In this document: positions 11,480-23,642 of the stretch, one piece after another | How the letters are laid out: the number at the start of each line of letters is the position of its first letter | How positions within the stretch are numbered: position 1 is the first letter of the stretch | Origin: Sternotherus odoratus | Lineage: Eukaryota > Chordata > Testudines > Kinosternidae | NCBI GenBank assembly: GCA_032164245.1 | Contig: JAVMKO010000001.1 | Span: forward strand, 64,152,892 to 64,216,891 | Length of the DNA: 64,000 nucleotides | Direction of reading: 5' to 3' | Made by a program: the position numbers and the translations under genes | Notes under the pieces: generated by a model | What the model was told of the DNA's origin: nothing | Databases searched by the model: none | What the model saw: the letters and a program-made list of their open reading frames with translations, nothing else

Positions 11480-13337
11480 TATTAATGTAAAGTGTATAGA
11501 ACATAACTGTGTTGGCTGACGATAGTTGCAATTAGTTCCCTTATTTTCTCTTATTTTTCTTATTTTCTCTTCTTAATTTCATTTTCATTCTAAAAATCCT
11601 TTGAAGTATTCATATGTTTTTACCAGCATAGAGACCCGGGTAAATAAACCAACCAACCAATGTGGCATCTATGAACACAACAAAAGTTTGCAAAGAATCT
11701 TGTATCTAATATTTTTCAATTTTTGCTGAACACTGTTATTGGATTTTGTTCAATTTGGGGAGCTCTGTAGTGTGCAGACAGCTGTGTCAGATCCGTAAGA
11801 TGGCAAATCTGCCAGCTTCCCCTTTCTCTACCTACACTTGCAGCTTTCTAGAAAAGTCTTGCCCCACTGAGTTCTCATTTTAAGGTGTCCTCCTGACTTC
11901 CCAATGATTTTTCCTTACAAATCAAGACATTACAAGTAGCTAAAGGGAAAACTGATAGGAATTTTAGTTCAAAGTAGTAAGATCTTCTGATTCTGGCATT
12001 TCTTTTCCTCTTGGCTTGGCACACAGATTCTTCCATCTTTATTACATTTTTTAAGTAGTTTTTTGGTTGAAACCACAGATTGATATTGGTCAATTAATAT
12101 AGTTATTTAAGTAATGTATTAAATATAACCATTCTATATGTGAGGAGGTTTGTTTAATAGGTGCATTTTATAATTTAAAAAATAAAATGCATTAATTTTG
12201 TAGTGTCAAAAATACCCTCCACTTTTCTAAGTGGATTCACCAGTGTACTCCTTGTTTCTATGATTATATGACTATAACACTCTCCAGTATAATAAATCTC
12301 TAAAGTTAGTGGCCCATTTCTTCATGGTATTGTTTGTCTTAGCTTCAGAACAACCATGCATCATTTTATATTGCTTCTGTCCATAATGCAAATTCTGGCT
12401 TTGCAATCAGAAGTAGGAACACTTCATTTTGACTTTAAATGGAAGTTTTGTATTCTAGAGAACACAGCACAGTTTCTGAAGATCATAATTCCATGGTCTT
12501 TGAACACAGAGGGCCCTTGTTCTTGAATCTGTGGATTTATGACATTCCCTGGTAGATTTAATACCCCTGTGAATGGAGCATACTGATCCATAATATGTTG
12601 TATTCTCATTCATGGCAGATATTATATTCATATCTTCAATTTATTTCACAGTTTTAGTATCCTACCTGGAACGAACACAACACGATGGAAGCTGCCTGTG
12701 CAATGTTGCAGTATATATTGGCCAAGACTTTTGCACTGCTGGTCTATATGCCTCATATAGTTGCAAGATGTCCAGCCACAATGGACATATGCAAGAAATG
12801 CAGGAACGTGGGATACCGGTAGTATATTCGTTAAACCTTAAAGAGTGGCCAGCATGGTAAATAATGAGGAGATGGTTTATAATTTCTGGGTTTGTGCAAA
12901 GCACTCTAGAAAGTAGAGAGACTTGCACCACAGTCTTGAGGTTGTTCAGCTGTTTTAATGATATTTGTGACAATGGGCAAGTCACTAAATTAATTTTTTT
13001 CCCCTCAGTTTTCTTTGTAGTAAAATTTTGTATTTCAGTACAACAGCACCTCGATGGTTAATAGTAAAATTCAGAATAAGTTTATTAATAAAGAACAGAA
13101 ATGTAAGTGATACTAACTAAGAGAAGCAGAGCTAGGTATGGCTATGAACAAATCACACACAAACAAATCACAATTCATTTTAGCAAGTTACAATCTTTGC
13201 CTAAACAGTTTTCTCTCTTACCTCAAGTTACCAGCATCGGTAGCCTTCCAGGCCAAGGGATCCAACTTTCATGGAATCAATGGGTGCAGTTCCTGTTGTT
13301 CCCTAAGAGATGGATAACTGGAATGCCTTTTTACTTC
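11480..13337. other. AT-rich DNA, no gene seen
   Basis: Open frames at 12612-12985 on both strands overlap each other and show no domain. Nothing else was recognised. Confidence 0.45.
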
Positions 13338-13545
13338 CCCTTATTCATAGATTCTAAGATCTCTAGAGACCATTGTGATCATCTGGGCTGACCTCCTATA
13401 TAGGCCATAGCACTCCCCCAAAATAATAGCTCAAGCAGATCTTTCAGAAAAACATCCAATTTTGATTTTCGAATTGTCAGTTGTGGAGCATCTGCCAAGA
13501 ATCTGGTCCATTGTCTTTGTCTCAAAAGCCAGGGTGACTTCCTGG
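13338..13545 (-). mobile_element. CR1-type LINE 3' end fragment
   Basis: Plus-strand text 'attcatagattctaagatc', then 'gaccattgtgatcatctggg' and 'tagaaaaacatcc'-like words (13338-13480), matches, as I recall it, the reverse complement of a CR1 subfamily 3' end, where ATTCATAGATTCTAAG is the terminal repeat. It faces the minus strand, as does the reverse transcriptase fragment that follows at 13795-14230; both may be one degraded copy. Confidence 0.55.
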
Positions 13546-13794
13546 GTGTGAAGATTCAGTCCAGGTGGGCTCACTAAATTGTTTCCTTCACTGTCTTTTA
13601 GCTTGATTGCTTTGTTTATCTTATACGTGAATGCACTTTCATTGTCCCCTGCCTGTAATCCAGCCAAGTAAATACACAATCCTTTGTTTAGGAGAGACTT
13701 GATGTATGCACTACCTCCTAACACATTTTAAGAACCTATTTCCAGCACACATGCATAATTCTTCATACATCACACAATGATTTTCATGACCAGC

Positions 13795-14230
13795 ATGTCC
13801 TCAGGTTACTTGATATCGATATCAAACTGGATGCTAATGTTCAACTATCCATCCACCATGATCCTCAAATCCTTTTAAGAGTCACTGCTTCTTAAGATAG
13901 AATACCCTGACTTGTATGGCCTACATTCTTTGTTTCTAGAGATATGTCCTTCAACTTGGCAGTATTGGAGCATATATTGTTTGCTTGAACCCAATTTACC
14001 AAGCAATCCAAATTGCTCCCTATCAGTAACCTGTCCTCTTCACTATTTACCATTCCTCACAATCTTTCACAAACTTTATCCATAGTGATTTTATGTTTTT
14101 TCTACATTACTAATAAATAAATAGATTAGGGCCAAGAATCAGTTCCTGGATGATCCCACTAGAAACATCTGCCTGATCATGATTCCCCATTTACAATTTA
14201 GAGTAGAGCAGATCAGAAATTTCTGACACA
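13795..14230 (-). pseudogene. CR1 reverse transcriptase fragment, degraded
   Basis: The minus-strand sequence aligns, with many indels and stops, to the part of CR1 ORF2 between the reverse transcriptase palm and thumb. Visible plus-strand anchors are 'gattccccatttacaattta' (14190), 'gggccaagaatcagttcctg' (14130) for the GSVLGP-type block, 'ctatcagtaacctgtcctct' (14020), and 'atgatcctcaaatcctttta' (13860) for the KDLGIM-type block. The adenine-rich loss of the FADD region shows heavy decay. Inferred from memory of turtle CR1 copies. Confidence 0.6.
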
Positions 14231-14640
14231 TTTTTTTTTCTGAAAATGCTGATTCATCAAAACCAAAACTGAAACATTGTTGGTTTCAATTACTCTCCTG
14301 ACTCAAAAATGTTTTGATCAAAAATTTTCAAATGGTTAGAACAAGATGTTTCAGCATTTTCAGTACAGAAAGTTTGAGTTAAAACTTTTTTGAAATTTTA
14401 ATAAATTTAGACAAAATTTCTAAATTAAAATTAAATATTTCAAAATTATTGAAATAAATTTTAGTCTAGATGGATTTGTGGTTTTCTTTTTTTCTTTTTT
14501 TTTGGTTAATGAAAATTTGAGATTTTTTTTGGTCCCAATTGGAAATGTGAATTTTTTTTGATATCTCAAAATAAAAATCAAGATAGGAAAGCAGTTAACC
14601 AGTGGTTAATCCATTCTATGTGCACCAACTTGGGTTTTTA
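14205..14640. repeat. AT-rich MITE-like repeat (family A, copy 1)
   Basis: Starts near TAGAGCAGATCAGAAATTTC and is dominated by AAAATTTT-type words (caaaaattttcaaatgg, gaaaatttgagattttt, tgatatctcaaaataaaaat). Similar sequence occurs at 16073-16330, 24960-25400 and 28768-29129. The 28.8-kb copy has the clearest ends (GAGCTG .. CAGCTC). Non-coding. Confidence 0.4.
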
Positions 14641-16029
14641 TTGAGTTACAGAACGATAGAAAAATTCAGGATGTGAGTTACTTAGGTAGGAAAATGTAAC
14701 AATTCATGGGCCAAATTTTTGCCACATAAGGTATTTGTTTCTTTATCAGTTAGTGAAATAGGTACCTGGGACGAATCACACCAATATCACACCATGTGCA
14801 GTAGACAGCTTTTTTGTGGCTTAAAGATTTGTGATAGAAGTTTTAAATGATGCAGGGTGAACACCATTAAACTGATTTCCTGGAGAAGTAATTAAAAGTA
14901 AATGATTTGCTATTCTGGTCTCTGCGTGGAGTTTACTTTAGGTCTCAGAGGTGAGATGAATAAAAGTGTGTTGGGGGGGGGAAGGTATAGCTAAAAATAA
15001 TATAAAATCACACATTTTCTTTATTATTATATGTATTTAATTTTATATAGTAGAATTTAGCGGCACTGTAGCTGAACTTATTCAAGTCCCATTAGAGTAT
15101 TTTGCAGAGAACCAAAAACTATTTCCAGGACTAGTGCAACCCTCTTTTTTCATTTCTTTGACCTTTAAACTTAACATGCATGCTACCATTGTACAGAGGT
15201 ACAATACTGCTATGACTTTGATGACTGCTCCTTCAATGGTTTGGTTACTCAAATAGATTTCACTCTTGTTTCCAGAAGTAATTGAATTTCAGACTTTGTC
15301 CAAGACGTTATACAGATTCTGGGACATCATCTTCCTTAGCTTTCATTTAGCTGTTGCACCTAATTTGCTACTACCACTTCTATATAAAGACATTGTACAA
15401 TGCTTAAGTGCTTGTGTGAGTGTGTGTTTGTATGTGGATCTGCACACGCCTGTGATTTCCTTCTCCCATGCCCTGAATTCTGACTGCACTGTTATCTGGA
15501 GAGAAACTTTAAAAGCTGTAAATTCAGGAAGCAGGAACTGGCTTTTGATAAAAGACTTCCTTTTCTCCTCCACAATACACCTGGGAATTTTCACAGTTGA
15601 TTACTGTAATATGAACATAATATAGCATTGACATAGCAATGAGAATTGTAATGAAATTTTAACACTGGAAAAAAATTTGGCTAGCAGCAGGGACATTAAT
15701 TAAATGAAACGTAGCCAGCTTTGATAATCTTTAATCAAAGAGTCTCAAGCTAGTCACTTTAGACTATTTTTTTGGTATGTGTGGCAGTTTCTTAGAAACT
15801 GCTGAAAAAGCTACAGCTTGATAACCAGACAGTAGTTTTGACATAAAGGCACTTCCCTGTGGCAGGTCAATTTTGGCTGAAATGTTCGACTATTATGTAC
15901 ATGAATTCAATTTCACTAAGTTTTATGAATTCATTAAGATATTCTTTCTATGTGAGGCTACATCATTTTGCATAAATGAGTTTTCAGTTGTTGTATTTTC
16001 CCTGGATTCTGAGTGGTCAGGAAGATTTA
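14640..16029. other. AT-rich unique DNA, no gene seen
   Basis: The frame at 15266-15625 is hydrophobic and cysteine-rich but overlaps an antisense frame and has no known domain. I call no gene. Confidence 0.45.
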
Positions 16030-16114
16030 CAGTTTACTAATAGGTGCATCCTTTTTCAAGGATATTAAATAGAGGTGGTCAGTTTACTAATAATAGGTGC
16101 ATCGTTTTTCAAGG
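16030..16114 (+). repeat. Short tandem duplication, about 50-bp step
   Basis: CAGTTTACTAATAGGTGCATC followed by a CTTTTTCAAGG-type word at 16031-16062 is repeated at 16081-16114 with a 3-bp insertion (ATAATA) and one base change. It is a two-copy local duplication. Confidence 0.85.
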
Positions 16115-16330
16115 TGGTCAGAAAATGATATTTTTTCCTGCAGAATATTCTGATGAAATTTTTTTAAAAAAACCTGAAATTGTCTAAACCACTTTTTTTA
16201 ATGAAACCCTCAGTTTTTTGACATAAAGAATTTTTTGGTTAACTTTTCCATTTTATTGTAAGTCATTTCTATTTTCTATTGAAAAAATATGTCAAATGAA
16301 GGGGAAAAAAGAGTTTAGGAAGTCCTATAA
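16073..16330. repeat. AT-rich MITE-like repeat (family A, copy 2)
   Basis: Begins 'agaggtggtcag' and continues with atgaaattttttt, cctgaaattgtctaaacc and ttgacataaagaatttt words, like the 14.2-kb and 28.8-kb copies. The ends are not sharp. Confidence 0.35.
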
Positions 16331-16334
16331 ATAA

Positions 16335-19300
16335 GTTGTGTTATTTCCCACACTTTCTTTCTTGTATAAAATGTATCTTTATTGCTCTAAGCTACATGTT
16401 TCAATTTCTTCCCAAACACAGGAAATCCCTTAGTGTTTTCTGGGTTATTGTTCAGAATTGCCATCCTAAATCACTTGAAACAGTTGTCACTCAAAATCAG
16501 AGTGGCACAGGGGAACAACACGTCTGAATTTTTCCTGTAATTGGGTAATGTGTCTACAGCTGTTTTAGAACTTGGAAAGAAAGCACACCTGAATTTTCTC
16601 ATGTAAATATGTAAGTTTAGCATGGCTAAATGATGACTAAGGGGACTAGCTCTTGACAAATGAAAACTGATCATAAGTATGTAAAATGTAAAAACATCAA
16701 AAGGATACAACTAGAATTATGGAATAAAAGTAAGAAAAGGTAAACCTAGGCTGAGTATCACAAAAAAGTCCCAATGGTCAAATCTATTAGACTGTAGAGA
16801 AGTCTTCCAAAAGGAAGTGGTAGAAGTTCCATTGCTATACAATTTTGTAAGCAAGAGAACAATCCTTTATTCACAGGGGCTTTAAGGACATGAGCAGTTG
16901 CGTTGACTTCAATTCTTCTCCTGTTTCAAGGGGACTGTTCACATGTTTTTTGTTAAGCATGTGTTCAGTGCTGTTCTGGATCAGGCCAGAGTGTTCAACC
17001 CCCTCAGGATGGAGCCTTGCATCATTTAGCAGGATGACATTCTAGAAGTGAAGTAATAGTTAAGTCCCATTAAATGTCGCTAAATGCCAACAAGAGTGCC
17101 ATTTTTGTGCATGCCAAACCTGGTGTTCTTATCATGGGGGTTCAAGAACTAGAGTATGAACAGAGAATGGACCATTTCACTTGATATAGACCACCAAACA
17201 CCCATTAATGGATATCAATGTTCAGTCACTTCTACCAACCAAGGCTGTAGTTTATGTGGAAAACATCATTTCCTAATTGGTTTATGTCACAGGAGAACTT
17301 CTACAGGTTTAATTGGAAGTTACACTCTGAACATCCCCAGGCCCTAAAGAGCCTCCTCACCAGTGCTATATTCAAAGGATATGGAGAAGAAAAGCAACTT
17401 GATATTATGGGGTTGCCATGTGCTAGCTAGATTAAAATAGGGACAAATAGTTTCCTGAGGTCCTTAGCACAGTGACATGGGACCCCTTCGATTCAATGGA
17501 CTTTTGGGCATCTATACACCTAGAACTACAACCCTGATTTTGGGGCACAGCGATTAGATTTCTAGGTGAATATTTCCCACAGCTCTACTTTTTGTCCTGT
17601 TACCAGTCCCCTTTGTCATCCACTCCCAAGCCCCTTTTATTAGGCATACATTTACATTATAAAATACAGGTATTGATGCAAATTGTGATCTATACAGACT
17701 ATTAGCACAATGACTGCTGAAAAGACCCCTGGCTATCTCAGTTTTCAAACCTTAATCATATTTCGATAATCAAAACTGAGGCTCACACTTGGCTGGAAAG
17801 GATGATGACATGGCAAGAAACATGATCCATGCTGGAATGGGTTCCTTTTCTGTGAGCCCCTCTGAGCTATTGTTACAACATGATATTGTAAAGAACATAG
17901 TATCATGTTGTTCTGTTGACTCCTCTGAACCCAGTCAAAGAGGGCCTACTTCTCCCTTTCTTTGCACTATGTGTAATCACATCTGATTTGGTGGCATTTC
18001 ACTACCACTTTGCATTAATTTTATACAAGAGCAAATGGCTACATAGGCATAGGGCAGTGGAAAATGAGCTCCATTTTACTCTATCACTTTGACCTACTTG
18101 TACAGGGATGATTCAGCTAGGTTTTGATATTTTCTGATCCATTGTTCACCTGTTTCTAAGCTTTTGCCCCCTGAGGTCTTATTTTCTGTCCCATGCCTAA
18201 TATCTTTCCTGTGAAAATCAATTTCTCAATGGTTGCATAGATCAGCAAAGAATAATGTAGCTGGTGTGTTTGATGAATAACTAGCAAGATTTTGTTCATC
18301 ACCTATATGCTTGCTGTTTAAAATTAAGCAGCTAACTGGTTGCAGATGAGAATTAATGCTTTTAAACAATTCCAGATATGATTGTTCTTTTGCGTTTGAA
18401 TTAAATACCCACTGGATACTAGCTATTATTTTCAGATCTGAACATGCCTTTCTTCTCATATGGTTTTCCTTCCAGTTGCTATGGCTTAAATCCAGACTTG
18501 CAGGGATATGGACAATGTCATAAAAAGTAGGGGAAGAGGGTATGTGTGTGTGGGAGAAATCTCTAGTACTGTTTGAAAACAGAATTCAATTATTTTAGCC
18601 AGGTAATTACTCTTAAGTCTGCTGATACAACCCCTGTCACATTATGTCTGCAAGATTCTATCTTTTAAATGTATTTTTCTATATAAAGAAAATTTAAAAA
18701 CATCCGAGTTACAAACTTATGACACATTTTACTGTACATAACTGTTTTGTTGCTCTGTCGTTGATCGAAAGAATGCACATATGCTGTCTCACTTTTCACA
18801 TAAGTGGGTACTACTGAGATTGGTGGGGGAAAAAGGATTTCACCCATTTCAAAAAACAGCCTCTAGGGTCTCTCATCCAATTTCTTTTAATCGGTTTATG
18901 AAACCATATGGCACAACTGGCATGGGTCTGATTTACAAATATATGAGAACATATGCAATAACATGCTCCATTTGCTTTAGCTTCTGTGTTTTCCTTTGTA
19001 AAAATCAATACAAAGGTATACATCCATAGAAAGAAAGACAACAGTTTTTGGGGAATGAATGACATGATCTTGGTGGGTCTGGACCAGAAATGCAAGGATG
19101 CAACACACTGGGAAGTATTTTTGTGTCATTTAGTTCTTAAACTGTGAATCCTGTTTCCGGGCTTCCTTTGTAGTTCAAGCTTCAAAGCTTCTTTTGATTG
19201 TTATTAATGTGTCTTATGCCAAGAAACTAATTACTCAAAGAAGAGGGGGTAGTAAATGCATGATGGAAATTTCACTGAAGTCTTATGAACTTTGAAAAAT

Positions 19301-19627
19301 ACAAACTGCATTATATTTCTTCCCTTAGAGGATGGGTGACTGAGTGCATAAACCTCAGGTTTTTCTTATCTTGGACTTCAGTTCATGTCTCAGAGGCATC
19401 ATTTATGGTTTACATTCAATCGCTAGTGGATGTTATTTTCAATCTGCACATGAATAAAGGCATAATCTAAATAAACTACCAATAATCCCTAGAGAAAGTG
19501 ATCACTTTATATTATTTAGGTCAAGAGTATCAAGGGAGTATTCATTAAGGCCTCAGTTCAGCAAAGCATTTCAGCTTGTAGGTAAATCTATCCCTATTTA
19601 GCAAACCAATTAAACACAATGGGATTT
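16335..19627. other. Unique DNA, no gene seen
   Basis: About 3.3 kb without a repeat or exon I can name. Several 60-95 codon frames (16471-16710, 17156-17347, 18226-18459, 18781-19095) occur on both strands without domains. Confidence 0.5.
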
Positions 19628-19632
19628 CAATA

Positions 19633-20663
19633 TGTATCAAGGCTGAATCCCCACTCTGTCACTCTGAATGCAGAAAGTGGGGGCCCGCAAGGATTCTAAA
19701 AATTACTTGCCACTGTGCACTTGTATTTAAACTCCCAAGGTTACCACTTTTCTCTGACCTTGGCTTGGTAACGCGGCCACCACCTAAATGCAAAAAAACG
19801 CAACCAACCAAACAAAAACCTTTGAACCCAGGAAGGAGCACTTGGGAATTCCTCCCCATGGGCTACCCGCAAGCTCCTTCACACCCTTCCCCTCTCCAGG
19901 AAAGAGCTGAGAAAGAAAACAAAGGAAATTAGCTGTTGCCACCAGCTAATCAACAGCATATGCACAAATCTCTTAGGACAGCCGTGTCCAATATATTCAC
20001 CACTAGCCACATGTGGCTAATAGGCTATTGAATTAGGGCTAATTCATGTGGCTTTTTTATAATGTGGCTAATAAGAAAAATTCAAAACCACAAGTGTGGC
20101 TAGCAGTGTGGCTAGGATCAAATTTCTATTGGACACCACTGTCTTAGGACATCAAAAATCCAATCCTGTTCTTAAAACAGGTAAATTTTATTAAAAATAA
20201 AAAAATAAAATACATCTGGAATTTAGGCTTTAGTTAGATTTTAAAAGAGCAATTCCAAAAATCAGACACCCAAAATATCTTTCTTGGAGGTTCAGCTTAA
20301 AGGTTACAAGCAAACAAAAGCATCTGGAGTTAGCACAGAGAAGATCCACAAAATTCCCTATACAAATTATTTCTTCTAGGTGTGGAAAACATTTTTTCAA
20401 ATCTGGTTCAAAACCTTACACAGCATTTTTAATTATAGCATTGCTACTCCATGTCCCTGCAGCCCAGAGAATAACAGACAAATTTTAAAAAGTTTACCTT
20501 CCCATTGGCTCTTTGATCAAATGCCCACTCCTTTTCTTTTACTTGTTGGCCTGTTAACCCTTTACAGGTAAAGCAAGCAGAGAACAGACCAAGAGTGATT
20601 TTACAGCTAACTGGCTGACTGGGTGTCCACCAAAGGGAGCTACTCCTGTCCCCTTCATAATCA
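19633..20663 (-). mobile_element. Solo LTR of an endogenous retrovirus-like element, with nested hAT MITE
   Basis: Perfect 5-bp duplications CAATA flank it (19628-19632 and 20664-20668). The plus-strand ends are TGTATCAAGG and CATAATCA, giving TG..CA. On the minus strand an AATAAA lies in the 20180-20215 A/T-rich stretch (complement of TTTTATT), and the other end begins with the ATGAAGGGG and TAGCTCCCTTTG region. Without the nested hAT element (19979-20141 plus its duplication) the LTR is about 860 bp. Its minus-strand end (TTCAGAGTG .. GATACA) resembles the end of the LTR at 34992-35798, so both probably belong to one superfamily. No internal viral genes are present; it is a recombination remnant. 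Confidence 0.75.
19979..20141. mobile_element. hAT-type MITE, 163 bp, perfect TSD
   Basis: The ends are CAGCCGTGTCCAATATATT (from 19979) and, inward from 20141, CAGTGGTGTCCAATAGAAATT. Perfect 8-bp duplications TCTTAGGA lie at 19971-19978 and 20142-20149. Internally it repeats GTGGCTAAT/GTGGCTAG words four or more times. It sits inside the minus-strand LTR at 19633-20663, so it is younger than that LTR. Non-coding and non-autonomous. Confidence 0.92.
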
Positions 20664-20924
20664 CAATATGTGTCAAAAATTAGGCATGAGTTTAAGTGCT
20701 TTGCCAAACCGATGGTCTGCTGAATCAGGGCCTAAGGACTGTGCATTGCATTCAGGTCCATATATGTTTTCTAAAGTGATGTTTCCCTTAAATAGTTTCC
20801 CTTAAATAGTTGTGAAAAATCACTGTCAATTCCCTATAAATTCCAATATATGAAGAATGGAAACTTTTCAAAGCAGTTTTTTCCATGTGAAAAATGACAA
20901 AATTGTCAATTTATAGACATCATA

Positions 20925-20985
20925 GAGATTAGCAATAGAAATGACCTAACAGGTCATCTGCTCCATCTTCCTCCCAGTCAGTGGG
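20925..20985 (-). mobile_element. Possible CR1 3' tip
   Basis: The plus strand reads TCATAGAGATTAGCAATAG then GACCTAACAGGTCATCTGC. This has the form of the reverse complement of a CR1 tail stem (GACCTNNNNAGGTC with the terminal ATCATAGA). It is short and diverged. Confidence 0.4.
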
Positions 20986-21188
20986 CTGGTGTTTGGTGTA
21001 GGATTACCAATTATTCCTTATTCCAAATAAAGGAGATAAAAAGGTCAAGGCCTTCTACCATCAACAACAAATAAAAATACAGCTAAGCTTCTGTAAAGAA
21101 CCTTGCTTTGCCATTCCTGCTCCCTGGGATGATGTTCTATCTGCTTTTCAGACTTCCTGAATTTACCTGTTACTCTACTATAGGGGAT

Positions 21189-21662
21189 TGTAAGCGGGCC
21201 TCTGACCGCCCTCTTCAAAACACAGGCAGGAGACTGCTTTTGGCTTCACCAGTGTCTTTATTTTGCTCCCACACAGTGCAAAAACCCCACCACCTATATA
21301 CAGCTTTCTACAAGTACAGCTTTAGGCTCAGTCCTCAGTCTCTGGCTGGCCTCAGGGTTAGCTAGCTCCTGCAGGCTTTCTGCCTCAGCTAGCTTACTCC
21401 CTGCACCTTCTCTATCTCTCACCATCTACCATCATCTCTTTCCTCCTTCTCCCTTCCTCTCCTCTGGCTTCCTCCCTGGCAGGCCTTATATCCCCTGCAG
21501 GCTGCCAGGTGGAGCACCTTAAGTCCTCTGAAGCCCAGGATTACCCTCAGGTGGCTAATTAGCCTCCCCTAGCAGGCCGGGCTTGCAGAGGCTGCTGGCT
21601 GTTGCAGGGCAAGGAGGGAGCAGGGGCTGACTCAGCAGGTGCTGAGTCAGCTGCCTGCTACA
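21189..21662 (-). mobile_element. Solo LTR, 474 bp, perfect 5-bp TSD
   Basis: Plus-strand ends TGTAAGCGGG and CCTGCTACA give the TG..CA rule and pair as inverted repeats (TGTA/TACA). Perfect 5-bp duplications GGGAT lie at 21184-21188 and 21663-21667. Read on the minus strand, it has a TATA-like GGGGATATAAGG near 21489 and an AATAAAGACACTGG polyadenylation region near 21260, in the right order for U3-R-U5. A pyrimidine-rich tract (plus strand 21400-21470) lies between them. No internal retroviral sequence adjoins, so it is a solo LTR left by recombination. Confidence 0.88.
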
Positions 21663-21667
21663 GGGAT

Positions 21668-23093
21668 GTTACAAGTTTTGTTTTTCCCCAAAATATAAAT
21701 AACTCAGCCAACTAATGCTACATCCCTGATCTGTTGCATAGATTACCAACATTAATACTCACATCCCAGGGTCCTGCTGACCTAGCACAACCTCCCATCT
21801 AACCATCAGCTGCCAAAGAGGGACTTGACATCAAGCACTGGATTATTCTGTCACTTACAACAGTGCACATCAGGAGTAACTCTACTGAAATCAGTGATGT
21901 TACACTAATGTAAGTTAGAGGAGGATCAGTGTATATGAGTGTGAGAAGAGAACCAGATCCCAAATTTCTAGCAGCTATTGAGATAAACTTAAGTATTAGA
22001 CAAGAGAATTAAAGAATCCAACTGAAAACTCTGCACTACTTATTTTATTTAAATTAAATTTCTACAGGCCATATCACTTAGCATAGCTAGCATAATTCAT
22101 GGTAACAACTTCATCAGATTTCTTCTTATTTTAAGTAATATGTTATCAGGATGTGTAACCAGGGCAATTTGAAGTCTGTGAATGTTAAGAATTTATGTGG
22201 TGCAGCAGGATTTTTTTCCAAGCTAGAATGACATGTATCACTTTGTCTAAATTAGTATTCACCTGCCTTTCCCTTTGTCTTATATGTGGTTTCATAAATG
22301 GTATGTGGTTACATTTTTAACATCTTGGTCTATGGAAAGAAAATGAGTTGCACTGGGATTCTGGGATTTTCCTGCAAAGCTTTTATGTAGGAGTCAAAGA
22401 TCAGGCTTAGTACTCTACTTAAAACAAAAATGTACATAGAGGAAGTGTTCAGGGTCTAGCTGAATCAGGCAATTGCACATGAAAGATCATATACGATCAC
22501 TGTGAAAAAAGAAATTCATAACATAATGCAGGCTTTGTACATTAAAAAGCAAATTTGATGGAGAAACAACATTTACAGCCACTCTGAATTTGGCACAGAA
22601 ATATTACTTTCGATCAGCTATTTCTGAATAGAAACATGCTTTAGTAGAGATCCTGATTCTTCCAGGCCTCTGCCTTTATATTTTCTGCAACTGTTGTTGC
22701 CATTGCTGAAGAAAAAGTAATTGTATCCATTTGTTCTCTATCTGGAATTTCTTCCCTTAATAGCAGTGTAGTGGCTCAAGGATTGTTGCATGCTAAAACT
22801 TGGAAGGTTAGTTGCATTAACCCAAATCCTAACTCTCATGTAAAGACTGAGTAACAGTGGGCTTTGTGTAAAGAAAGTATTTGGAATATAGGTTAAACCG
22901 ATCCCCCTCTCAAAATACACATCGTGCTTGATGCTTCTGCACAGCCATCTTTCACAATTCCTAAGTATGAGGAGTTGATGTAGGTACATTAAGTTTTGAG
23001 CCTACAAACACATTCTGTATGTGGACCCATTGGCCACTCCAGCAGCCTTCTCCTTTTTTGTTGCCCTGTGGAGAGAACCACTGAAGAGCACTG
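21668..23093. other. Unique DNA with one old palindromic repeat
   Basis: No gene recognised. At about 21850-21935 the words CACTTACAACAGTGCACATC and AGTAACTCTACTGAAATCAG, then TGTTACACTAATGTAAG, look like an old palindromic repeat related to 31349-31436 and about 37160-37250. Confidence 0.4.
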
Positions 23094-23642
23094 CTGTACA
23101 GCAGTGGTTCCCAAGCTGGGATTCGGAAACCCCTGGGAGTTTGCAAAATGTTACAGGGGGTTCTCAAGGAAAAAAAGTTCCTAAAGGCGAACAGAGCTGT
23201 GCCTAAGGACCCCAGGCAGCACAGGGCCAGCAGCCCAGAGCCCCTGGACTTCCAAGAGCTAAGCAAATCAAAGCAATCATCTCTATCACACTGAGGAGAT
23301 TTAAACCTCAAGACTCCTTATAAGAAATGGAAAGGGAGGTGGATATATTTTGCTGTTTTTAAAATTATATAGGCAGCTAGTATTGTTTTTAAAATGATTA
23401 AGAAGAACAAGTTTAAGCTTTATTATAATGTGTGTTGTTTGCCTGGACTGCTCAAGACCTGAATGCTTATGCAGGAGGAACTCTTTGAGTTGGCTTCTTA
23501 AACACCTCCATGCTGTTTCATATCTGATACTCCTTGATGAAACATAGGAGCCTTGTCTTATAACAGGCTTATTCAAAGTGGTACAAGCTATGAAAGTGAG
23601 ATCTTGGAAGAGTGTTGTCATTTTTATAATGTAATAAAAATA

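Noticed and set aside
15266..15625. 119-codon frame with hydrophobic segments
   Set aside because: No signal peptide pattern that I trust, antisense frame of similar length, no family resemblance.
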